DNA of 6,621 nt, taken from assembly GCA_023129675.1 (NCBI GenBank), contig JAGMBM010000100.1, positions 1-6,621 of the forward strand. Direction: 5' to 3'. Below the pieces are notes generated by a model, which made no database searches, had not been told where the DNA came from, and saw nothing but the letters and a program-made list of their open reading frames with translations. Shown piece by piece: positions 1 to 5,509 of this stretch. The position numbers and the translations under genes were made by a program. Within the stretch, counting starts at the first letter, position 1. Every line of letters begins with the position of its first letter. The stretch comes from Hadesarchaea archaeon (GTDB lineage Archaea > Hadarchaeota > Hadarchaeia > Hadarchaeales > Hadarchaeaceae).

Positions 1-756
1 CACGACGACATCATGGATCGGGACGAGTTCAGGCGAAACGTGAAGACGGTGCACGTGCTCTGGGGGGAGCCCATTGCGATCATAGCTGGCGACGCCCTCT
101 TCGCGAAGGTATTCGAGGCAGCGGCGGCGAACGCCAAGCGACTTGGGTTGGACGGCGCGCGCGCGGTCGAGCTTTTCGATACCATAAGCAAGGCGAGCTT
201 CGAGATCTGTCAGGGGCAGGCGCTCGACATGCTGTTCGAGGGGCGCGCGGACGTGAGCGAGGACGAGTACATGCGCATGGTCAGCGGGAAGACCGGGGCA
301 CTCCTTGAGGCCTCCGCGAAAGTAGGGGCCCTCTTGGGGAAGGGAGAGCCCGAGCAAGTTCGCGCGCTCGCTGAATATGGGCGATTGATCGGGATGGCAT
401 TTCAAATGCAGGACGATGTGCTTGGCGTGGCCGGTGCGCGGGAAAAGTTTGGTAAGCCAATTGGAAGCGACATTCGGGAGGGCAAGCGTACACTCATAAT
501 GGTTAGAGCTCTCGCCACCGCACCCCCGGATGACAAAGTCACGCTTTTGCGCGCGGTCGGCAAGCGTGATGCATCGGAAGCTGAGCTAAAGGCTGCGATC
601 GATGTACTCAAGCGCGCGGGCGCAATCGATTACGTGGCCGAGAAAGCGCGGGGGCTCGTCGCCCAAGCTAAATCGAAGCTGAAGACGCTGCCGGAGTCAA
701 GGGCGAGGGAAGTTTTGTTGGAGTTGGCGGATTTCACGATCAAACGGGAGTTTTGA
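1..756 (+). CDS. idsA: Polyprenyl (geranylgeranyl-type) diphosphate synthase, 5'-truncated by window edge
   Basis: Trans-isoprenyl diphosphate synthase that condenses isopentenyl diphosphate with allylic diphosphates to make the C15-C20 precursors of archaeal ether lipids. The reading frame is open from base 1 and starts with HDDIMD, so the first aspartate-rich motif (DDIMD, visible residues 2-6) is present but roughly the first 80-90 residues of a normal ~320-350 residue enzyme lie outside the window. Also visible are the RR pair after the first motif, a GQ motif (residues 72-73), SGKTGAL, and the second aspartate-rich region DDVLG (138-142) followed by GKPIGSDIREGKRTL. The second motif ends in G rather than D, a variant I recall from some archaeal and bacterial family members. 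The product is probably cytoplasmic. Chain length cannot be judged because the residues before the first motif are missing. In many euryarchaea this gene sits directly before gltX; here a membrane protein gene intervenes. The stop is TGA at 754-756. Confidence 0.93.
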   Translation, partial: HDDIMDRDEFRRNVKTVHVLWGEPIAIIAGDALFAKVFEAAAANAKRLGLDGARAVELFDTISKASFEICQGQALDMLFEGRADVSEDEYMRMVSGKTGALLEASAKVGALLGKGEPEQVRALAEYGRLIGMAFQMQDDVLGVAGAREKFGKPIGSDIREGKRTLIMVRALATAPPDDKVTLLRAVGKRDASEAELKAAIDVLKRAGAIDYVAEKARGLVAQAKSKLKTLPESRAREVLLELADFTIKREF

Positions 757-772
757 TAGGGTCAGCAGTTCT

Positions 773-806
773 GAAAGTTCCCGTGCCACTTGAGACTTGA
801 ACTTTC
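773..806. terminator. Inverted repeat between convergent genes, possible bidirectional terminator
   Basis: GAAAGTTC (773-780) and its exact complement GAACTTTC (799-806) flank an 18-base loop. They lie between the end of idsA on the plus strand and the end of the membrane protein gene on the minus strand. The position suits a shared terminator, but the loop is long and no strong T-run follows, so the role is inferred. The rest of 757-888 shows no gene. Confidence 0.3.
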
Positions 807-888
807 GATTAACATTTGAAAAATCTTGGCGCCCGTGCTTTCCGACGGCGAGCGACTATTCCTTCTCCAGACTAATCATGGTACTACG

Positions 889-1314
889 TTAACTCTTTAG
901 CCATCCTTCAGCCCTGTAAGGTTCCTCCTTTAGACCAAGTGTGACGAGAATGGCCAATATTCCTCCTACCACTACTAGAATACCACCGTAGCCCATGACT
1001 CCGAAGCCTCCTAATCCAATGTCATTGACAACTGGGCCGATGGCGACCCCGATAAGAGCCAGTATCCCTCCAATTGCCAGCAGCCCTGCAGGAATCTCGC
1101 CGGGCCTGACCAACGCTAGGATGGCACCTATTACCGCAAGGATGCCTCCGACCAGCGCAACGTAGGGGAGTTTCGCATCAAAGCCGCCCTCAGCTGTCGC
1201 TTTAGTGAGATCCCACCCTGAAAGTGAATCACCGTCTGTAATCCACGGGCCAAAGACCCCGGCTACTACCAATATCCCGCCAATGAGCCCGATAATCGCT
1301 ATTTTCTCCCCCAT
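889..1314 (-). CDS. Small four-helix membrane protein with GGIL repeats, unknown function
   Basis: A 141-residue protein I do not recognise as a named family. It is almost entirely hydrophobic, with four predicted membrane helices at about residues 5-22, 50-69, 75-95 and 105-127. The only sizeable polar stretch (about 24-50) carries GPWITDGDSLSGWDL and lies between helices 1 and 2; a short charged tail KEEPYRAEGWLKS ends the protein. The tetrapeptide GGIL occurs five times (12-15, 56-59, 82-85, 110-113, 117-120), at least once in every helix, suggesting internal duplication or close glycine-mediated helix packing. The frame could begin at a GTG six codons upstream, but that GTG lies inside the Shine-Dalgarno region; the ATG at 1312-1314 sits 6 bases after a perfect GGAGGTG and is chosen. 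The gene is convergent with idsA and divergent from gltX, so it is transcribed separately from both. There is no signal peptide distinct from helix 1. A role in the envelope is only a guess. Confidence 0.85.
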   Translation of the reverse strand: MGEKIAIIGLIGGILVVAGVFGPWITDGDSLSGWDLTKATAEGGFDAKLPYVALVGGILAVIGAILALVRPGEIPAGLLAIGGILALIGVAIGPVVNDIGLGGFGVMGYGGILVVVGGILAILVTLGLKEEPYRAEGWLKS

Positions 1315-1320
1315 CGATTT

Positions 1321-1327
1321 CACCTCC
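1321..1327 (-). promoter_or_regulatory. Strong Shine-Dalgarno site of the membrane protein gene
   Basis: On the minus strand this reads GGAGGTG, within GAAGGAGGTGA, 6 bases before the ATG at 1314. It decides the start over the in-frame GTG at 1332, which would place the ribosome binding site inside the coding region. Confidence 0.75.
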
Positions 1328-1365
1328 TTCACCCGTTTCGGACGATGTTTACTCTAAACCAACAT

Positions 1366-1376
1366 GTTTAAAAAAT
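1366..1376 (-). promoter_or_regulatory. Putative TATA box for the membrane protein gene
   Basis: The minus strand reads TTTTTTAAACA here, about 55 bases before the start codon. An archaeal start site ~25 bases downstream would fall near 1345 and give a leader of about 30 bases that includes the Shine-Dalgarno site. The same bases contain the stop codon of the possible small ORF at 1368-1499. Confidence 0.45.
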
Positions 1377-1499
1377 GATTAGCTTCTCTTCCTCAAGTGG
1401 CTTGCCAGAAATGCCATCTGCTAACAAACGAAGTATTTCTTTTTTCCGCTTGTTTTTTGGGCCCCTAGGTTTATGTACCGACTTCAGCTTTATTTGCAT
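1368..1499 (-). CDS. Possible small basic protein (43 aa) in the divergent intergenic gap
   Basis: A 43-codon minus-strand frame from ATG (1497-1499) to TAA (1368-1370). The product begins MQIKLKSVHKPRGPKNKRKK and ends with LEEEKLIIF. It has a lysine/arginine-rich N-terminal half and a short potentially helical middle (EILRLLADGI), a pattern seen in small nucleic-acid-binding proteins. Weighing against it: no Shine-Dalgarno sequence before the ATG, no clear TATA element upstream (that DNA is the G+C-rich start of gltX), and an A+T-rich intergenic location that also holds promoter elements for both neighbours. A TTG two codons upstream (1503-1505) is an alternative start. I recognise no family. 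Best treated as a candidate to test by conservation. Confidence 0.28.
   Translation of the reverse strand: MQIKLKSVHKPRGPKNKRKKEILRLLADGISGKPLEEEKLIIF
1489..1496 (+). promoter_or_regulatory. Putative TATA box for gltX
   Basis: TTTATTTG is the best A/T-rich element before gltX. A start site ~25 bases downstream would fall near 1517, only about 12 bases before the TTG start codon. The gltX transcript would then have a very short leader without an upstream Shine-Dalgarno site. Confidence 0.4.
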
Positions 1500-1528
1500 C
1501 GCCAATAGAATGTCTGTCGAGTGATCGA

Positions 1529-3220
1529 TTGGAGGACATCCGCAGGGAAGCGCTTCGATGGGCCCTCACGAACGCCCTCGAGCACGAGGGGCGAGCGAGT
1601 GCAAAGGCCGTGCTGGGGAAGCTGGTGGCGGAGCTGCCGGGGTGGCGTTCCAAGATCAATGAGCTCTCCGCGCTGGTCGAGCAGGTCGTGGTTGAGGTCA
1701 ACGAGCTCCCCCACGAGGAGCAGCTCTTCCGCCTTCGCAAGGTGGGCCCCGTGGAGCGACCGAAGCCCGGGGAGCGGCGTGGGTTGCCCGAGCTCCCCGA
1801 TGTCAAAAAATATCAGATGGTCATTACCCGCTTCGCTCCGAACCCTAACGGGCCGCTTCACATAGGCCATGTTCGGGCGGCCCTGCTCAGTCACGAGTAC
1901 GCCCGCCGGTACAAGGGCAAGTTCATCCTTCGCTTCGAGGACACAAACCCCGAGAACGCGCTGCTTGAGATGTACGAGCTCATCCGCCGGGACCTCCGAT
2001 GGCTGAGCATGAGCTGGGACGAGGAGTACGCGCAGTCCGACCGCCTCGAGCTCTACTACAATTATGCGGAGCAGCTCCTGCGCGAGGGCAAGGCGTACAT
2101 CTGCGCTTGCCCGATCGAGGCTTTCAGGGGGCTACGCGATCGGGGGAAGCCATGTCCATGTCGCGAGCTTTCGAGCGAGGAGCAACTTCAGCGATGGCGG
2201 CGGATGCTGGCCGGTGAGATCGCCAAGGGGGAGGCAGTCGTGCGCGTCAAAACCGACCTAAATCACCCAAACCCCGCGGTGCGCGATTGGCCTGCGCTTA
2301 GGGTGACGACTAAGCCCCATCCGCGCGTGGGGGAACGCTACTCGGTCTGGCCCCTCTACAATTTCTCGGTCACCATCGATGATTACGAGATGGGGATCAC
2401 TCACGTCATTCGCGGGAAGGAGCACGAGGTCAACGAGCAGCGCCAGCGCACGCTCTTCGAGCACCTCGGGTGGCAATATCCCACGGCGGTTCAGTACGGG
2501 CGCTTGAGCATGGCGGGGGTGGCGCTGAGCAAGACCCAGACCATGCGGGGCATCCGGAGCGGTGAGCTCGCGGGGTACGATGATGTGAGGCTGGGCACAA
2601 TCGCAGCGCTCAGGCGCAGGGGCTTCGTGCCCGAGGCGATCAAGCAGATCATCTTGGATATCGGCCCCACGCTCGTCGATGCCTCGCTGAGCTGGGAGAC
2701 TCTCTACGCGTACAACCGAAAGTTAGCCGATGAGCGAGCGAACCGCTATTTCTTCGTCCCGAATTCCGTAAAGATGCTCGTGCACGGGGCGCCCGACCTA
2801 AAGCAGGCCCGGCTTCGCTTGCATCCGAGTCACCCCGAACATGGGGAACGAATCCTGCCGCTCGCGCGTGAGGGCGATGCACTCGTGTTTTATCTCGCCG
2901 GTGAAGACGCTGGGGCCCTGCGGGAGGGGCAGACCTTCCGCCTGAAGGATTTGATGAATGTGACCCTTAGCTCGAAGGGAAGGGTGCTCGAGGCCGAGTT
3001 TCAGGGACTTGAGCTCGCGGATGTGCGTAAAATCCAGTGGGTTTCAGCAGGGGCGGTGGAGGTTGAGGTGATAAAGCCAGATAACTCCCGCGAACTTGGG
3101 CTTGCCGAGCCGGTGGTGGCGGGGCTAAAAGTCGACACCATCATGCAGTTCGAGCGGTACGGGTTCGTTCGGGTAGATGCAGTAAGGCCAAAGCTCATCG
3201 TGGTTTACGGGCATAGATAG
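1529..3220 (+). CDS. gltX: Glutamyl-tRNA synthetase, archaeal type
   Basis: Class I aminoacyl-tRNA synthetase that attaches glutamate to tRNA-Glu. In archaea the enzyme is usually non-discriminating and also makes Glu-tRNA-Gln, which GatDE amidates (established for the family, not shown here). The 563 residues match the usual archaeal length. The N-terminal extension (1-95) typical of archaeal/eukaryotic enzymes is followed by RFAPNPNGPLHIGH, with HIGH at 111-114, then LRFEDTNPE (134-142). Paired cysteines C192/C194 and C209/C211 form a likely zinc site (CAC...CPC). The KMSKS-like loop is ALSKT (332-336), followed by RGIRSGELAGYDDVRLGTI, as in archaeal members. The C-terminal part is the beta-barrel anticodon-binding region. 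No ATG is available in frame before the conserved N-terminus: upstream codons run to a TAG at 1466-1468, so TTG at 1529-1531 is the likely start. GGAGGA lies just inside the gene rather than before it. The stop is TAG at 3218-3220. Confidence 0.97.
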   Translation: MEDIRREALRWALTNALEHEGRASAKAVLGKLVAELPGWRSKINELSALVEQVVVEVNELPHEEQLFRLRKVGPVERPKPGERRGLPELPDVKKYQMVITRFAPNPNGPLHIGHVRAALLSHEYARRYKGKFILRFEDTNPENALLEMYELIRRDLRWLSMSWDEEYAQSDRLELYYNYAEQLLREGKAYICACPIEAFRGLRDRGKPCPCRELSSEEQLQRWRRMLAGEIAKGEAVVRVKTDLNHPNPAVRDWPALRVTTKPHPRVGERYSVWPLYNFSVTIDDYEMGITHVIRGKEHEVNEQRQRTLFEHLGWQYPTAVQYGRLSMAGVALSKTQTMRGIRSGELAGYDDVRLGTIAALRRRGFVPEAIKQIILDIGPTLVDASLSWETLYAYNRKLADERANRYFFVPNSVKMLVHGAPDLKQARLRLHPSHPEHGERILPLAREGDALVFYLAGEDAGALREGQTFRLKDLMNVTLSSKGRVLEAEFQGLELADVRKIQWVSAGAVEVEVIKPDNSRELGLAEPVVAGLKVDTIMQFERYGFVRVDAVRPKLIVVYGHR

Positions 3221-3235
3221 CTTAAAATAATACAC

Positions 3236-3245
3236 GTTTTTAAAG
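3236..3245 (+). promoter_or_regulatory. Putative promoter of the rpl7ae-ndk operon
   Basis: The gap between gltX and rpl7ae contains GTTTTTAAAG, a plausible archaeal TATA element, preceded by another A/T-rich stretch (CTTAAAATAA, 3221-3230). A start site ~25 bases downstream would fall near 3265 and give a leader of about 35 bases. Read-through from gltX is also possible because no clear terminator separates the genes. Confidence 0.45.
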
Positions 3246-3265
3246 GGATACGAGCCACGACATAT

Positions 3266-3290
3266 GAATGATGGAGGATGAAACCTGAAG
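3266..3290 (+). promoter_or_regulatory. Candidate kink-turn (box C/D-like) in the rpl7ae leader
   Basis: GATGG (3270-3274) and CCTGA (3284-3288) can form the non-canonical arm of a box C/D-type kink-turn: tandem G-A and A-G pairs, a U-U pair, then two G-C pairs closing a 9-base loop. The CTGA abuts the Shine-Dalgarno site (3288-3296), so binding by L7Ae would hide it. L7Ae is known to bind this motif, and autoregulation through its own leader has been reported in archaea. The expected canonical stem outside the bulge pairs poorly, which makes the call tentative. Confidence 0.25.
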
Positions 3291-3296
3291 GAGGTG
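3288..3296 (+). promoter_or_regulatory. Shine-Dalgarno site fixing the GTG start of rpl7ae
   Basis: AAGGAGGTG ends 5 bases before the GTG at 3302. A closer ATG at 3298 is in another frame and reaches a stop after three codons, so the GTG is the real start. Confidence 0.75.
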
Positions 3297-3301
3297 CATG
3301 A

Positions 3302-3673
3302 GTGGCTAAGCCAATTTACGTACGGTTTGAGGTACCCAAGGAGCTTGCGGATAAGGCCTACGAGGCAGTAGAGGGCGCGCGCGACACCGGGAAGCTTCGC
3401 AAAGGAACGAACGAGTCGACCAAGGCGATCGAGCGGAAGCAGGCCGCGCTAGTGGTCATAGCCGAGGACATCGAGCCGGCTGAGATCGTCGCCCACTTAC
3501 CTCCGCTTTGCGATGAGAAGGGCATCCCGTACATTTATGTTCCAAGCAAGCGCGAGCTCGGGGCGGCAGCGGGCATAAATGTCGGGGCGGCGGCAATAAC
3601 GATAGCCGAGGCAGGACGAGCGGCGGCAACTGTAAAAGAAATCGTCGAGCGCGTCCGCGAGCTGAAGAAGTGA
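3302..3673 (+). CDS. rpl7ae: Ribosomal protein L7Ae (kink-turn RNA-binding protein)
   Basis: L7Ae binds kink-turn RNA. In archaea it is part of the large ribosomal subunit and also a core subunit of box C/D and H/ACA guide RNPs and of RNase P. The 123 residues match the family length. The RNA-binding signature is clear: [18 protein letters not shown] (about 31-48) carries the conserved N-E-x-T-K element, followed by the hydrophobic core [10 protein letters not shown] and the segment [18 protein letters not shown] that contacts the bulged nucleotide. The GTG start follows a strong Shine-Dalgarno site. The stop TGA (3671-3673) overlaps a possible GTG start of rps28e by 4 bases. First gene of the ribosomal operon, with possible feedback control through the leader motif just upstream. 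Confidence 0.97.
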   Translation: MAKPIYVRFEVPKELADKAYEAVEGARDTGKLRKGTNESTKAIERKQAALVVIAEDIEPAEIVAHLPPLCDEKGIPYIYVPSKRELGAAAGINVGAAAITIAEAGRAAATVKEIVERVRELKK

Positions 3674-3678
3674 GCTTA

Positions 3679-3894
3679 ATGCCGGTTAGAGAGCTCGGTT
3701 TTCCAGCCGAGGTAATCGAGATTCGGACGCGCACGGGCATAACCGGAGAGATCTCGCAAGTCAAGTGTCGGGTGCTCGAGGGGCGGGACAAGGGTCGCAT
3801 CATAACCCGCAACGTCAAGGGCCCGGTGCGCGTGGGCGATGTTCTGATGCTTCGCGAGACGGAGCGAGAGGCGAAGGAGATCAGGGTGCCATAA
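3679..3894 (+). CDS. rps28e: Ribosomal protein S28e
   Basis: Small-subunit protein found only in archaea and eukaryotes, an OB-fold protein near the mRNA exit region. The product has 71 residues. The core [19 protein letters not shown], then [19 protein letters not shown], then [20 protein letters not shown] is unmistakable and matches the family along its length. Two starts are possible. GTG at 3670 would overlap the rpl7ae stop by 4 bases and add three residues. ATG at 3679 is preferred because it gives the usual short segment before PAEVIE and has GTGA 5 bases upstream as a weak Shine-Dalgarno site. Either start implies translational coupling to rpl7ae. The next gene begins 1 base after this stop. 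Confidence 0.96.
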   Translation: MPVRELGFPAEVIEIRTRTGITGEISQVKCRVLEGRDKGRIITRNVKGPVRVGDVLMLRETEREAKEIRVP

Positions 3895-3895
3895 T

Positions 3896-4087
3896 ATGCC
3901 GGTCGCGCGGAAGTGCTCTTTCTGCGGCGGGCGGGTCGAGCCTGGTACGGGCTTGATGTTCGTCCGGCGAGATGGGTCGGTCTTGTTCTTGTGCTCGAGC
4001 AAGTGCGAGCGCAACCTAGAGCTGGGGCGGAAGCCGCACCGCGTGAAGTGGACCGAGCGCTCCCGAAAGGCGAGGGGAAAGGCTTGA
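3896..4087 (+). CDS. rpl24e: Ribosomal protein L24e (zinc-finger type)
   Basis: Large-subunit protein of archaea and eukaryotes. The 63 residues match the usual archaeal size. It carries the zinc-binding pattern CSFCGG (Cys7, Cys10) and CSSKC (Cys33, Cys37), followed by the family tail NLELGRKPHRVKWTERSRKA. The ATG lies 1 base after the rps28e stop, with GGGTG (3884-3888) 7 bases upstream as ribosome binding site. The TGA stop (4085-4087) overlaps the TTG start of ndk by 3 bases within TTGA. Confidence 0.97.
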   Translation: MPVARKCSFCGGRVEPGTGLMFVRRDGSVLFLCSSKCERNLELGRKPHRVKWTERSRKARGKA

Positions 4088-4524
4088 GGGAGAGAACTTT
4101 CGTCATGGTGAAGCCGGATGGGGTGGCAAAGGGCCTAACCGATGAAATCGTCGCGCGGATCGAGCGGGCTGGGTTAAAAATAGTTTCGACGCGTCGGATG
4201 AAGCTCGACCGGGGGCTTGCGGAGGAGCTTTACTCGGTGCATCGGGGAAAGGATTTTTTTGAGCGCTTGGTCGAGCACGTGTTATCGGGCGAGGTGGTCG
4301 TGATGCTGGTCGAGGGAGAAAACGCGATAGCGCGAATGCGTGAGCTCTCGGGTGCCACCGACCCGGCCAAGGCCACGAAGGGAACGATTCGAGGCGATTT
4401 CGGGTCGAGCATCACGGAGAATGTCATTCACGCTGCAGATTCCGCGGAAAGCGCTGAGCAGGAGATGCGAATTTTCTTTGAGAAATCTGAAATTCTTTCT
4501 TCTGAACCATCCAAGCAAGGTTAA
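4084..4524 (+). CDS. ndk: Nucleoside diphosphate kinase
   Basis: Transfers the terminal phosphate from NTPs to NDPs through a phosphohistidine, balancing cytoplasmic nucleoside triphosphates. The product has 146 residues, normal for the family. Features seen: RERTFVMVKPDGV near the N-terminus (Lys10 in the nucleotide site), VHRGKDFFERLVEHVLSG (the variable His53 helix region), GATDPAKATKGTIRGDFG, and the active-site segment NVIHAADSAESAEQE with catalytic His116. HAADS replaces the more common HGSDS and should not affect catalysis. The frame is open far upstream inside rpl24e, but homology begins at residue 2, so the TTG at 4084-4086, overlapping the rpl24e stop, is the likely start. GAGGGG (4072-4077) is a possible ribosome binding site. 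The last residues (SSEPSKQG) are an unconserved tail. In many euryarchaea infB follows; here the operon ends. Confidence 0.96.
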   Translation: MRERTFVMVKPDGVAKGLTDEIVARIERAGLKIVSTRRMKLDRGLAEELYSVHRGKDFFERLVEHVLSGEVVVMLVEGENAIARMRELSGATDPAKATKGTIRGDFGSSITENVIHAADSAESAEQEMRIFFEKSEILSSEPSKQG

Positions 4525-4530
4525 AATTTA

Positions 4531-4540
4531 ACTTTTTTTA
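4531..4540 (+). terminator. T-run terminator after ndk
   Basis: A run of seven T (4533-4539) begins 8 bases after the ndk stop. Archaeal RNA polymerase terminates at such oligo-T tracts with little need for a hairpin. It is the first likely end of the ribosomal operon transcript. Confidence 0.55.
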
Positions 4541-4566
4541 CAATATTCCCAATTCTCATCGAAAAA

Positions 4567-4598
4567 ATGCCATCGGGGCATGCTGGCGTGTTTTTTTT
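4567..4598 (+). terminator. Second, hairpin-plus-T8 terminator downstream of ndk
   Basis: ATGCC (4567-4571) and GGCAT (4577-4581) form a 5-base stem with a 5-base loop, followed after 9 bases by eight T (4591-4598). A plausible backup terminator. The rest of 4525-4748 contains repeat copy A and no convincing gene. Confidence 0.4.
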
Positions 4599-4709
4599 GA
4601 TTGTAAACACTGCCTTTCTGAGCGGCGAACAACGCGAATAGTCACCAAGAACCCTTTTTACAAAGGCGTTCACGGGAAAAGCCCAGTTGTCTGATTTTTG
4701 GGCGAGGAA

Positions 4710-4738
4710 AAATGCACATTTAATTGGGTCATAAGCCT
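4710..4738 (+). repeat. Imperfect repeat, copy A (3' side of the transporter gene)
   Basis: AAATGCACATTTAATTGGGT, then CATAAGCCT. It matches copies B (5431-5460) and C (5480-5509) over about 29 bases with one single-base gap and a few substitutions. It lies just beyond the 3' end of the minus-strand transporter gene. Confidence 0.55.
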
Positions 4739-4748
4739 GTTTTCTACC

Positions 4749-5333
4749 TCACAGAGGAAGGACGGTTTTTTTGTAAATTTCGTTCAATACTTCGGCGGAC
4801 GCGACGTATATCGCGCTAGCTCCGCAAAAGATACCCTCAAGACCCGCGATGGTTTTTATAACGCCAATCCCAGTAAAATCAGCTGTAGCCAAGAGGAAGA
4901 AAAGGACAACCAAACTGATGAACACCACTTGGAGCCCTCTTTTCAGCTTCAGGGTGCAGATGAACATAAATATGCTAAATATCCCCCACATCACGAAGTA
5001 AGCCCCCATAGATGTTGAGTCCACCGCCACGGCCCACCCCAGCGCAGGAAACACCCGCAGCGCCACTAGGGACAACCAAAACGAACCATACGAGCAGAAT
5101 GCTATAGTTCCAAACGTATTTCCATTTTTGAATTCAAGTATGCCAGCTATTATCTGCGTTATCCCACCGTAGAAGAGCGCCATCGCCAGTATCACACCCC
5201 ACCCGCTTGATGGGATTATCCCGGCGTTAAGCAAATTGAGCAATACCGTAGTCATCCCAAATCCCATCAGCCCTAGCGGTGCGGGGTTGGAACGGGCTAA
5301 TCGTTCTTCAGGATTACTTCGAGATGACGGCAA
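4749..5333 (-). CDS. Acetate/succinate transporter, GPR1/FUN34/YaaH (SatP) family
   Basis: Six-helix membrane transporter of the acetate uptake family, whose studied members (E. coli SatP, yeast Ato proteins) move acetate or succinate with protons or act as anion channels. The 194 residues compare with 188 in E. coli SatP. The family signature [14 protein letters not shown] (16-29) opens helix 1. Later blocks, [15 protein letters not shown] (54-68) and [16 protein letters not shown] (74-89), are also typical. Predicted helices: about 18-38, 45-66, 73-95, 107-127, 132-150 and 157-182. No ATG precedes the signature in frame; TTG at 5331-5333 with GAGGGTGA 4 bases upstream is the best start, and the frame closes 16 codons further up. 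The gene stands alone on the minus strand, in DNA more A+T-rich than the ribosomal genes, and is flanked by copies of a short repeat. Substrate is inferred from family only; an organism using or excreting acetate would fit. Confidence 0.93.
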   Translation of the reverse strand: MPSSRSNPEERLARSNPAPLGLMGFGMTTVLLNLLNAGIIPSSGWGVILAMALFYGGITQIIAGILEFKNGNTFGTIAFCSYGSFWLSLVALRVFPALGWAVAVDSTSMGAYFVMWGIFSIFMFICTLKLKRGLQVVFISLVVLFFLLATADFTGIGVIKTIAGLEGIFCGASAIYVASAEVLNEIYKKTVLPL

Positions 5334-5337
5334 AACT

Positions 5338-5345
5338 TCACCCTC
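5338..5345 (-). promoter_or_regulatory. Shine-Dalgarno site of the transporter gene
   Basis: The minus strand reads GAGGGTGA, 4 bases before TTG at 5333. It supports this non-ATG start. Confidence 0.5.
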
Positions 5346-5378
5346 TTCATCTAACGTCTTATTAATCTCGGAAATCCC

Positions 5379-5389
5379 TTAAATGTATT
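5379..5389 (-). promoter_or_regulatory. Putative TATA box for the transporter gene
   Basis: The minus strand reads AATACATTTAA, preceded by A-rich GCAAA that could serve as BRE. A start site ~25 bases downstream falls near 5359, giving a ~26-base leader that contains the Shine-Dalgarno site. Confidence 0.4.
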
Positions 5390-5430
5390 TTGCTTTTTCT
5401 TTCCCACATTGCTCAATTTTTGACCTCACA

Positions 5431-5460
5431 AAATGGGCATTTTTATTGGGTTATGAGCCT
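5431..5460 (+). repeat. Imperfect repeat, copy B
   Basis: AAATGGGCATTTTTATTGGG, then TTATGAGCCT. It is followed directly by a partial copy, AAATGGGCT (5461-5469). It shares AAATGGGCA, ATTGGGT and the ATGAGCCT-like end with copies A and C. Confidence 0.6.
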
Positions 5461-5479
5461 AAATGGGCTCTGGGTTTGG

Positions 5480-5509
5480 AAATGGGCAGTTTAATTGGGT
5501 CATGGGGGT
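5480..5509 (+). repeat. Imperfect repeat, copy C
   Basis: AAATGGGCAGTTTAATTGGG, then TCATGGGGGT. It matches copy B at about 23 of 30 positions and copy A in its TTTAATTGGGTCAT core. Its start lies 49 bases after the start of copy B, on the same strand. Confidence 0.6.

Noticed and set aside
1490..1894. Long minus-strand frames opposite the start of gltX
   Set aside because: They are antisense to a well-conserved synthetase, and long shadow frames are common in G+C-rich coding DNA.
3913..4083. N-terminal extension of ndk running back inside rpl24e
   Set aside because: The frame is open, but homology to nucleoside diphosphate kinase begins at RERTFVMVKPDG, and the extension is an out-of-frame reading of a clear L24e gene.
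3456..4106. Minus-strand 216-codon frame opposite the ribosomal operon
   Set aside because: It spans three conserved genes on the other strand and its serine/arginine/proline-rich product looks like no real protein.
4689..4722. Minus-strand 25-codon ATG frame beginning in repeat copy A
   Set aside because: Too short, with no Shine-Dalgarno or TATA support. It depends on bases of the repeat not shared by the other copies.
4698..5018. Plus-strand 106-codon frame opposite the transporter gene
   Set aside because: It lies mostly antisense to a gene with clear family motifs, and its translation is low in hydrophobic order and rich in K, E, D and H, as expected for a shadow.
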